Source: Methanobacterium sp. (lineage in GTDB: Archaea > Methanobacteriota > Methanobacteria > Methanobacteriales > Methanobacteriaceae). Taken from it: a stretch of 12,778 nucleotides of DNA. Positions 6,497 through 12,518 of the stretch are shown one piece after another. The position numbers were made by a program, and so were the translations under genes. The DNA lies in the NCBI GenBank assembly GCA_019084405.1, contig JAHRFX010000064.1:1-12778 (forward strand), written 5' to 3'. The notes beneath the pieces were generated by a model. It had not been told where the DNA came from. It did no database searches and saw nothing but the letters and a program-made list of their open reading frames with translations. How positions within the stretch are numbered: the first letter of the stretch is position 1; every line of letters starts with the position of its first letter.

Positions 6497-6560
6497 ACGA
6501 ACATTATTTATGGGGGGATGATTGTAAGGTGGTTTTACGAACATTCTTAAAAGGTCGAAT
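6497..6560. promoter_or_regulatory. Candidate MsvR binding sites between fprA and msvR
   Basis: ACGAACATT occurs twice in direct orientation (6497-6505 and 6537-6545, 40 bases apart), and GGTCGAAT follows at 6553-6560, next to the msvR TATA-like element. The second copy is the centre of a 20-bp imperfect dyad at 6533-6552 (TTTTA-C-GAA-CA-TTC-T-TAAAA, 8 of 10 pairs). As I recall it, the published MsvR motif from Methanothermobacter is an inverted TTCG-N9-TACGAA. The TACGAA half is exact at 6536-6541, the TTCG half is not. Identity as MsvR sites is inferred from this half-match and from location. Confidence 0.55.
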
Positions 6561-6570
6561 TTAAATAAAA
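6558..6570 (+). promoter_or_regulatory. TATA-like promoter of msvR
   Basis: AATTTAAATAAAA lies about 65 bases before the msvR ATG and would start transcription near 6590. GGTCGAAT directly abuts it at the position of the TFB recognition element, so a regulator bound there would compete with the basal factors. A second AT-rich candidate, at 6578-6596, is too close to the ribosome binding site. Confidence 0.4.
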
Positions 6571-6629
6571 TATCATAATATAATTATAATTATAAATCAT
6601 GTGGGAAACATTAAAATCGAGGTTAATTT

Positions 6630-7412
6630 ATGGAACATTTTAAAAAACACACTGATAGTACTAAAAATGAGGATGGAATACATATTCTAGTTTTTTCTAC
6701 TTCAAAAGGCCTCCAGGTTATTCAAAGCCCCACCAAATCTGTTATACTTTCACTAATCATAACTGAAGAGATTAGTTTTGATGAAATTGTAAAAATAACT
6801 GGAAAGTCTAAATCCACTATTTCTGTACATCTTCGGGATCTGGTTGATCAGGGAATAATTGATTCCCTCACAGATAGTGAGGATAAAAGAAAAAAAATAT
6901 TTTATCTTAATTCACGCTATGTGGGTCGATTCATACCCCAAAAATGGGGTCAAAGGGAAGAAAACTCTGTGGAATTTTTGACGGAGCATATAATTAACCA
7001 GGGCAACCCTCATGAGTTTTTCCAGATGATGTTTCACATCTTCCGGGTGGAACTTATTCAGGAAGGGATTAACATTGATCCTCTTCTTAATAGAACCGGG
7101 ATAAAGATCGGTGAAACCATATACCATCAGCTTAAAGATGAACAAACCGATAAATTAATCCATAATCTCTCCATTTTCTGGAAAAATAATGGTTTGGGCC
7201 GGATTGAATTGGAAAAGATAAATCCTCTGACTATCAGGGCTTATGATTGTTTCGAATGCGGACTTTTACCTCAAATTGGAGAATCTGCATGTGCTCTGGA
7301 TTCAGGGATATTGGAAGCTGTTTTTTCTATACACCTGGCTAAAAAAGTAAAAGTAACTGAAACCAAATGTTATGCCCAGGGAGATGAGTACTGCTGCTTT
7401 GAAATTATCTAA
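6630..7412 (+). CDS. msvR: MsvR, methanogen-specific redox-sensing transcription regulator with V4R domain
   Basis: A cytosolic DNA-binding regulator combining an ArsR-like winged helix (about residues 30-95; recognition helix region KSKSTISVHLRDLVDQGII, 59-77) with a C-terminal V4R (vinyl-4-reductase) domain, about 115-260. This architecture, about 260 residues long and divergent from an F420H2 oxidase gene, is the signature of MsvR, shown in Methanothermobacter to regulate the fpaA oxidative-stress operon and itself according to redox state. The V4R domain has C207 and C210 (CFEC), C221, C247 and the adjacent pair C255-C256, the likely redox-sensing thiols or metal ligands. GAGGT at 6619-6623 is 6 bases before the ATG. 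Its stop is only 15 bases from that of the convergent cbiL. It probably autoregulates through the CGAA-containing sites upstream. Confidence 0.92.
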   Translation: MEHFKKHTDSTKNEDGIHILVFSTSKGLQVIQSPTKSVILSLIITEEISFDEIVKITGKSKSTISVHLRDLVDQGIIDSLTDSEDKRKKIFYLNSRYVGRFIPQKWGQREENSVEFLTEHIINQGNPHEFFQMMFHIFRVELIQEGINIDPLLNRTGIKIGETIYHQLKDEQTDKLIHNLSIFWKNNGLGRIELEKINPLTIRAYDCFECGLLPQIGESACALDSGILEAVFSIHLAKKVKVTETKCYAQGDEYCCFEII

Positions 7413-7427
7413 AAAATATAAAAATTA

Positions 7428-8123
7428 TTATTTAGAGAATTTCACCAGAGTGGTGGAGAGATATTTTTTATGGTCTACAAAACCAGATTTTACCTCTTCG
7501 TCATCCATACTACAGTTTTTAATAGAAATAATTTCTTTTTCCCGGGGGTCGGCCTTAATGGTTTCTTCCAGCAATGCACTGTGCCGGGAAGTTTTCATAA
7601 TAACGAAGGTATCCCCGTCTTCCAGGATATTTTTCAGCCGGGAATCTACTTTAGGTACAATAACCAGTATATCATCTTTTTCTACCAGAGGAATCCCTGC
7701 ACTGGAGGCACAACCGGTAAAAGAAGTAATACCTGGAACCATTTCTACCAGATATCCTCTATCTTCAATTTTTCGCTGGATATAAGAGAAGGTACTGTAA
7801 ATGGAAGGATCACCTAGAGTTACAAAAGCCACATCCTGGCCATTATCCAGGTGCGATGCCACCTGATTGGCAGCGGCATCCCAGTGTTTTTCCAGTAAAT
7901 CCACATCTTCTTTCATGGGGAACACCGGTTCCAGAACATGGAATCTATCTTCACGAAGATCCAGTACGTTTTTTACTATGGATAGAGCAATACTGGGCCG
8001 GTTTTTTGCTGAACGAGGGGCACAAATAACCTCTACTGAAGATAAAACCTTATGCGCTTTAATAGTAAGGAGGTCCGGGTCTCCAGGACCAGTCCCTATT
8101 CCAATTAACTTTCCTTTTATCAT
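7428..8123 (-). CDS. cbiL: Precorrin-2/cobalt-factor II C20-methyltransferase
   Basis: SAM-dependent tetrapyrrole methyltransferase that adds the methyl group at C20 of cobalt-factor II (anaerobic route) in corrinoid synthesis, needed by methanogens for the corrinoid of the methyltransferases. The 231-residue length is typical of CbiL/CobI. Signatures are GIGTGPGDPDLLTIKA at 8-23 (family N-terminal motif), VTLGDPSIYSTF at 101-112 (SAM-site loop) and VPGITSFTGCASSAGIPL at 129-146. The PSIYSTF motif distinguishes CbiL from CbiF, CbiH and uroporphyrin methylases. ATG at 8123 is preceded by AGGTG with 5-base spacing. It stands alone here, with no other cobalamin gene in the window, and converges on msvR. 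Precise metal preference (cobalt form versus metal-free) is not visible, but an anaerobe implies the cobalt form. Confidence 0.92.
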   Translation of the reverse strand: MIKGKLIGIGTGPGDPDLLTIKAHKVLSSVEVICAPRSAKNRPSIALSIVKNVLDLREDRFHVLEPVFPMKEDVDLLEKHWDAAANQVASHLDNGQDVAFVTLGDPSIYSTFSYIQRKIEDRGYLVEMVPGITSFTGCASSAGIPLVEKDDILVIVPKVDSRLKNILEDGDTFVIMKTSRHSALLEETIKADPREKEIISIKNCSMDDEEVKSGFVDHKKYLSTTLVKFSK

Positions 8124-8188
8124 AAAAACACCTGTAAAATAGTAATAATTTATCTAGAATAATACTGGACAATTACTTTTAGCATTCT

Positions 8189-8221
8189 ATCAATTTTAGA
8201 TTGATTTTTATAATATAAAAA
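8189..8221. promoter_or_regulatory. cbiL promoter region with two nested palindromes
   Basis: TTTTTATA-A-TATAAAAA (8205-8221) is a perfect 17-bp palindrome that can act as a TATA box for cbiL on the minus strand, with a start near 8186 and a leader of about 60 bases. Overlapping its edge, ATCAAT (8189-8194) and ATTGAT (8200-8205) form a 6-bp inverted repeat around TTTAG, positioned just upstream of that start. It could be an operator, or in RNA a weak hairpin. I see no cobalamin riboswitch. Confidence 0.35.
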
Positions 8222-8266
8222 CTTTTGAGCCTGACAAAATAGTTGCCATCTGGTCTCTTATAACCT

Positions 8267-8278
8267 TTTTATATAATC
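8267..8278 (+). promoter_or_regulatory. TATA-like promoter of the helicase gene
   Basis: TTTTATATAATC is centred about 25 bases before the ATG at 8297. That puts the transcription start at or next to the start codon, so the mRNA is probably leaderless, although GGTGG at 8291-8295 also lies just before the ATG. Confidence 0.5.
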
Positions 8279-8296
8279 ATCTACTAATATGGTGGC

Positions 8297-10093
8297 ATGG
8301 TGTTACCTATTTTTTGCCCGGATTGCGGGATGATGAGAAACCGTTGCATTTGCGGACCTGAAAGTAAAAATAAGTCTGGAAAAAATTCTAAAAATAATTT
8401 AAAAGGTTCTGATTCCGGAGAAATTATGGAACATGCTACTACCTTATCCTCCACCAGGCAAAAAGAAATCAAGCGCAACAACCCTCATATACCTGAAAAA
8501 ATCATTGAAAATTTCCCATTCCCATATCCCCGGGAAGGACAGCTGGAGATAATAGCAGACATCCATCAGGCCCTGGAAGATGGTTTTCGCTATGTGGTGC
8601 TTGAAGCAGGTACCGGTACTGGAAAATCAGGAATAGCCACCACATTGGGTCGTATGTATGAGCCCGCCTACATCCTCACCATGACCAAGCAGCTGCAGAA
8701 CCAGTATGCCCAGGAATTTGATTTTTCCCAGGTAAAAGGACGGGGAAACTTCATGTGCAAAACGGATGATCTGGAGTCCAGCTGTGATATAGGAACCTGC
8801 CAAACCACTCCCAGCTCCCAAAAATTTCACTGCCCCTATGGAGTAAGTAAATCATCTACTCTAGGTGCTACCGAAGCATTTGAGGACTCTCATGGGAACC
8901 CTATTTATTTTCAGTCCTCAGATCACTGCCATTACTGGGATCAAAAGGCCGATGCAGTAAACAGTCCCATTACCCTGATGAATTATGATTACGCCCTCCT
9001 GGAATTAAACCATGTGGGACATTTCGGCTCCAGAAAGCTACTTATTCTGGATGAGGCCCATAACATAGAAGATAAACTCATGCGTAGACTGGAAGTAACC
9101 TTATCACGTAAAAGAGTAGAAAAAGATATTAAAAAAGGTATTCCTTCAGGAATGATGGGGGAATTAGATCCTGAGGAATGGATTCTGCAGATAGATGCAA
9201 TTTGTGATGCTTATAAAGATTTAAAGCTTAAGGATTTGCCTAAAAATAAGGCAGATCGTATAAACCGCACGGTATTCCGCCTGGATGAACTAAAGGATAA
9301 CCTGGCCAAAGAACCTAAAAACTGGGTCATGGATACTGCACCTGACGGAGTTTCCTTCAAACCTCTTCGGGTACATCATTATGCTCACGAGCATCTATTT
9401 CGGCATGCTGATGCTTGCATATTCATGAGCGCTACCATCCTTTCTCATCAAATGTTCTGCCGCTGGCTAGGAATGGATCCCCGGGAGGTATATTTTGTGA
9501 AAGTGGATAGTCCCTTCCCTCCATCAAAAAGGCCCATAGAGTTAAAATTGGCAGGTAAGATGTCTAAAAATAGAATCAAAAGAACAGCCCCTGACACCCT
9601 TCCTATTTTAAATAAAATATTAAAAAGACATCGCCATGATAAGGGTCTGATACACACCCATAATTACCAGTGCCAGAAATATATTATGGATAAATTACCC
9701 CATTCTCGCCTCATAGACCATAATTCCAGGAATAGAGAAACGGTTTTACATAATTTTGAAACCAGTCACAATCCTCTGGTTTTGATAAGTCCTTCCATGA
9801 GTGAAGGGGTAGATTTACCCTATGATAAATGCAGATTCCAGGTAATCTATAAAGTCCCCTTCCCTTACCTGGGAGATAAACAGGTTAACATGCGCAGAAA
9901 ACGTGACCAAAGATGGTATGCCTACAAAACCGTCATGACTCTCATGCAGGCATATGGCCGGGGAATGCGCGCCGAAGACGATGAATGCTATACTTACATC
10001 CTGGATGAGAATATTAAAATGTTATTTAATAGTCCTCTCTATCGGTCTTTAATCCCGGAGTTCTTTAAAGAAGCGGTAATTCCTGATGAATAA
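8297..10093 (+). CDS. Rad3/XPD/DinG-like superfamily 2 DNA helicase with N-terminal zinc-ribbon-like motif
   Basis: ATP-dependent 5'-3' DNA helicase of the Fe-S cluster (Rad3/XPD/DinG) group, likely for DNA repair or replication. The 598 residues begin with a CPDCG...CIC zinc-binding-like motif (C7, C10, C17, C19), then a charged linker to about 60. Helicase motifs follow: Walker A AGTGTGKS at 104-111, an Fe-S-type insertion with C154, C163, C168, C179 and C211, the DEAH box at 252-255, SAT at 378-380, SEGVDLP at 502-508 (motif V) and QAYGRGMR at 551-558 (motif VI). There are more cysteines than the four needed for a 4Fe-4S cluster, so exact ligands are uncertain. The ATG at 8297 fits the TATA box for a leaderless start; GTG at 8300 is an in-frame alternative one codon later. 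It is the only gene of its transcript, followed by a T10 tract. Confidence 0.9.
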   Translation: MVLPIFCPDCGMMRNRCICGPESKNKSGKNSKNNLKGSDSGEIMEHATTLSSTRQKEIKRNNPHIPEKIIENFPFPYPREGQLEIIADIHQALEDGFRYVVLEAGTGTGKSGIATTLGRMYEPAYILTMTKQLQNQYAQEFDFSQVKGRGNFMCKTDDLESSCDIGTCQTTPSSQKFHCPYGVSKSSTLGATEAFEDSHGNPIYFQSSDHCHYWDQKADAVNSPITLMNYDYALLELNHVGHFGSRKLLILDEAHNIEDKLMRRLEVTLSRKRVEKDIKKGIPSGMMGELDPEEWILQIDAICDAYKDLKLKDLPKNKADRINRTVFRLDELKDNLAKEPKNWVMDTAPDGVSFKPLRVHHYAHEHLFRHADACIFMSATILSHQMFCRWLGMDPREVYFVKVDSPFPPSKRPIELKLAGKMSKNRIKRTAPDTLPILNKILKRHRHDKGLIHTHNYQCQKYIMDKLPHSRLIDHNSRNRETVLHNFETSHNPLVLISPSMSEGVDLPYDKCRFQVIYKVPFPYLGDKQVNMRRKRDQRWYAYKTVMTLMQAYGRGMRAEDDECYTYILDENIKMLFNSPLYRSLIPEFFKEAVIPDE

Positions 10094-10136
10094 TTATATA
10101 ATCTCTTTTACAGGATTAAAGTTATTATAAGTGCTA

Positions 10137-10146
10137 TTTTTTTTTT
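10137..10146 (+). terminator. T10 tract downstream of the helicase
   Basis: An uninterrupted run of ten T residues 44 bases after the helicase stop, with no strong hairpin before it. Oligo-T is sufficient for archaeal RNA polymerase termination, so this is the probable end of the helicase mRNA. Confidence 0.5.
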
Positions 10147-10191
10147 AAAATGCGATAAGTTTACAAAAGAATAGTACCATTAAAATTTCAT

Positions 10192-10209
10192 TATAAATTA
10201 AATATAAAA
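10192..10209 (+). promoter_or_regulatory. TATA-like element upstream of the hairpin RNA candidate
   Basis: TTATAAATTAAATATAAA is a run of overlapping TATA-like sequences. Initiation 25 bases downstream of either possible centre falls at about 10220-10229, exactly where the 18-bp hairpin arm begins. The surrounding DNA is uniformly AT-rich, which lowers its specificity. Confidence 0.35.
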
Positions 10210-10224
10210 TAAGAATTTTTTTTT

Positions 10225-10303
10225 AGTTCTTTCCAGAGGCCGTAAGAGCGAAAGGATAGATTTTTCAACTTAACTGAAAATCGGCCTCTATAAAGAACTT
10301 TTT
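10225..10303 (+). ncRNA. Candidate structured small RNA (strong hairpin)
   Basis: Arms 10225-10242 (AGTTCTTTCCAGAGGCCG) and 10282-10299 pair over 18 positions with a single symmetric 2x2 internal loop (10233-10234 against 10290-10291), the inner 8 bp being GC-rich in an AT-rich gap. The 39-base apical region holds a second hairpin, TTTTCA/TGAAAA (10262-10267 and 10275-10280) around ACTTAAC, next to a single-stranded AAGAGCGAAAGGATAGA segment. The plus strand ends in five T residues (10299-10303), and TATA-like sequence lies at the right distance upstream, so a discrete transcript of about 80 nt is plausible. No open frame, C/D box pair or H/ACA geometry fits. It lies 25 bases past the 3' end of the tRNA gene on the other strand. 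It could instead be a terminator-like structure. I recognise no RNA family. Confidence 0.45.
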
Positions 10304-10324
10304 AATAAACATAAATCATAATAG

Positions 10325-10400
<76 letters not shown>

Positions 10401-10489
10401 ATATAAATAGACAAAATAACTGTTAGAAGTTTTTCCCTTATAAAGTATTCGCCAATAGTTATCTTAAATAAAAAAATAATAAAAAATAA

Positions 10490-11197
10490 TTATTCAGTAA
10501 TTTGATGCTCCTCCAATCCTTCCTGATAAATTTGGGATATTAAACGTCCTCCAAATGCATTTAAATAGGAATTAATAAACAGGGCTACCCCTATACTCAC
10601 TCCGTAAATGATTATTAAATTACCGGTAATCATCTGGGGAATTGATGATATTAAGACCACCAGGAAGCTTAATAAGGAAAAGATAATAATGGCGGCGATG
10701 TAACGTCCGGCTCCAAACCCTTGAATTACATTAATCACCGGAGTAAATTCAAAGGAGGCTTTAACACTATTTTCTTTTACCATACGGGCTATTCCCATAA
10801 AGCTTACAAAATAGGGTACTATCATTATAAGTAATAGCAGGGAATAGGTTATACCCATAAAGGCATATATTCCCATGCTGGCGACATAACTATAGGCCAG
10901 AAACATTATAATCAGGGTCACAATAATTACTCCAATAAATGCCGGAATTCCAAGATAGACTAATAAAACCACTATATATTTTAGTCCATCAGTAAACATC
11001 TTTCCCCATTCATTAAAAGGGGGAAGTTCATTAGAACCCTGAAAACTACTTTCAATTATTCTTATATAATATCCCATACTCAGTATGGCAGGGATAATCA
11101 AAATATTCAAGGCCAAGAGTATTCCCAGCATAAGCATGCGCTTTAAATTGGAAAGGGGATACTTAAATGATTCAGATAATATTTCACTCAAATTCAT
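10490..11197 (-). CDS. DUF4013 family membrane protein
   Basis: A 235-residue polytopic membrane protein of the DUF4013 family, common in methanogens and of unknown function. Hydrophobic segments lie at about residues 22-42, 74-103, 105-137, 164-186 and 192-215, separated by short loops. The family hallmark is the stretch GYYIRIIESSFQGSNELPPFNEWGKMFTDGLK (42-73) between the first two segments, with conserved LPPFNEW-type residues; a second, less polar MARMVKE-like region near 140-150 follows the third segment. The C terminus is polar and acidic. No signal peptide other than the first membrane helix. AGGAGA precedes the ATG at 11197 with about 8-base spacing, a strong site. It is divergent from hisF with 151 bases between them and appears monocistronic, with tRNA-Arg downstream. 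Transport or membrane organisation roles would be guesses. Confidence 0.85.
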   Translation of the reverse strand: MNLSEILSESFKYPLSNLKRMLMLGILLALNILIIPAILSMGYYIRIIESSFQGSNELPPFNEWGKMFTDGLKYIVVLLVYLGIPAFIGVIIVTLIIMFLAYSYVASMGIYAFMGITYSLLLLIMIVPYFVSFMGIARMVKENSVKASFEFTPVINVIQGFGAGRYIAAIIIFSLLSFLVVLISSIPQMITGNLIIIYGVSIGVALFINSYLNAFGGRLISQIYQEGLEEHQITE

Positions 11198-11219
11198 TTT
11201 TTCATCTCCTGATTTTATG

Positions 11220-11244
11220 ATAATAAAATAGGGGGTTTTATTAT
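11220..11244. repeat. 9-bp perfect inverted repeat in the DUF4013/hisF promoter gap
   Basis: ATAATAAAA (11220-11228) and TTTTATTAT (11236-11244) are exact complements around TAGGGGG. The element lies just upstream of the DUF4013 ribosome binding site. A partial copy of its centre, ATAGGGGTTTTT, recurs in direct orientation at 11280-11291, next to the likely hisF promoter. It is an operator candidate, or a 5' leader hairpin for DUF4013. Confidence 0.4.
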
Positions 11245-11348
11245 TTAAAGCATTAAGTCTTAACCCTGAATTTTCATAGATAGGGGTTTTTAAGTAGTAT
11301 AAGCGACCATTTTTTAGATATCAAATATTATTTAATTGGAGAATTTTC

Positions 11349-12176
11349 ATGCTGGCAAAAAGAATCATTCCCTGTCTTGATTGCGACCTGCAGGTACCCC
11401 ATGGACGGGTAGTAAAAGGAGTAGAATTTAAACAAATACGTTATGCTGGAGAACCGGTGGATCTGGCTACCAAATACTACCAGGAAGGCGCTGATGAGAT
11501 AGTATTTTTGGACATCACTGCCTCCCATGAACGCCGGGAAACCATGGCTGACGTAATCCGGGCCACCACCGAGAATGTCTTTGTACCCATCTGTGTAGGG
11601 GGAGGTATCAGAAAACCCCTGGACTATGTAAATATGCTTAAAGCCGGAGCAGATAAATGTTCCACCAATACGGCAGCTATCCACAACCCGGATTTAATAA
11701 ATGAAGCATCTAAAATTGTGGGATCCCAGGCCTGTGTTATTGGTATTGATGCCAAGAGGAGATACATTGAGGAAGAGAGCGAGGCCAGCGATAAGATAAT
11801 TGTAGAAACTAAAAAAGGGTTGGCCTGGTTTGATTGTAGTATCTACGGGGGAAGAGAATTTACGGGTATTGATGCTGTTGCCTGGGCCATGGAATGCGAA
11901 GACCGGGGGGCAGGAGAAATTCTTCTAACCAGTATGGATCGGGACGGTACCAAAGATGGCTATGACCTGGAACTAACTCGAACCATAAGTGAAAGTGTGG
12001 ATATTCCAGTAATTGCTTCAGGTGGTGTAGGTAATCCACAACATATTCTGGAAGCTTTCACATTGGGCAAAGCAGACGCTGCTTTAGCTGCCAGTATCTT
12101 TCACTTTAATGAGTTTCCTGTACCACAGGTTAAGGCTTTCTTGAAGGAAAATGGTGTTGTGGTCAGGGCAAAATAA
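11349..12176 (+). CDS. hisF: Imidazole glycerol phosphate synthase, cyclase subunit HisF
   Basis: Cytosolic TIM-barrel enzyme that, with the glutaminase HisH, converts PRFAR plus ammonia to imidazole glycerol phosphate and AICAR, linking histidine and purine synthesis. The 275 residues begin MLAKRIIPCLD with catalytic D11, and IGIDAKR holds the second catalytic D134. Phosphate-binding loops are CVGGGIRK (82-89), MDRDGTKDGYD (196-206) and ASGGVGNPQH (223-232). The two-half barrel repeat is clear. It is about 20 residues longer than bacterial HisF, with the extra sequence after D134 (roughly 139-160), where charged EEESEASDK lies. GGAGA at 11338-11342 gives 6-base spacing to the ATG. No other his gene is in the window, consistent with the scattered histidine genes of methanogens. 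A TATA-like TTTTTAAGTA lies near 11286-11296. Confidence 0.96.
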   Translation: MLAKRIIPCLDCDLQVPHGRVVKGVEFKQIRYAGEPVDLATKYYQEGADEIVFLDITASHERRETMADVIRATTENVFVPICVGGGIRKPLDYVNMLKAGADKCSTNTAAIHNPDLINEASKIVGSQACVIGIDAKRRYIEEESEASDKIIVETKKGLAWFDCSIYGGREFTGIDAVAWAMECEDRGAGEILLTSMDRDGTKDGYDLELTRTISESVDIPVIASGGVGNPQHILEAFTLGKADAALAASIFHFNEFPVPQVKAFLKENGVVVRAK

Positions 12177-12233
12177 ACCTGAATTTGTGATTTATTTTGA
12201 AAATATCATTCTAAGAGAAAAATGAACCTGCAA

Positions 12234-12518
12234 TCAATCAACAATATCCAAACTATCCAGTTCTTCATAATTCACAGCCACGGCCAGCACAGGTTCATTT
12301 AAATCAGATCCTAAAAAATAGGGATTAATCCATATGTGAAGGGCTTTACCAATACTATCTACAGAAACCACAGGCCCAATAGTAATTTTATTAATTATTA
12401 AGGTCACGGGTTCGGTCTTGACATTAAAAGTTTTCCCGACCATATTTTCTTCAGGATATTCAGTTTCCTCAAAACATCCGCATTCTTCTATTTTTCCTAT
12501 AACTTCATCTTTAAGCAT
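12234..12518 (-). CDS. Small hypothetical protein
   Basis: A 94-residue soluble acidic protein that I do not recognise. It has no membrane segment or signal peptide. The N-terminal part has C14 and C16 (ECGCF), possibly a metal or redox site, followed by alternating hydrophobic residues (about 45-82) that suggest a small beta-rich fold ending in LAVAVNYEEL. The frame is supported by a ribosome binding site (AGGGGAT about 6 bases before the ATG at 12518), by its position between convergent hisF and a clean upstream gap, and by ordinary codon use with no competing frame. It converges on hisF with 57 bases between the stops. No function is proposed. Confidence 0.65.
   Translation of the reverse strand: MLKDEVIGKIEECGCFEETEYPEENMVGKTFNVKTEPVTLIINKITIGPVVSVDSIGKALHIWINPYFLGSDLNEPVLAVAVNYEELDSLDIVD

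Noticed and set aside
6630..7412. A plain ArsR-type metal sensor for the msvR gene
   Set aside because: The C-terminal V4R domain with its cysteines and the position opposite fprA point to MsvR and not to a short metal sensor.
7372..7785. A 137-codon open frame on the plus strand, antisense to cbiL
   Set aside because: It overlaps a well-identified cbiL and the end of msvR, its product has no recognisable domain and low-complexity serine-rich sequence, and no promoter or ribosome binding site fits.
10225..10311. H/ACA or C/D guide RNA interpretation of the hairpin
   Set aside because: The internal loop is only 2x2, too small for a pseudouridylation pocket, the ACA at 10309-10311 is 10 bases past the stem, and only a lone CTGA with no C-box partner is present.
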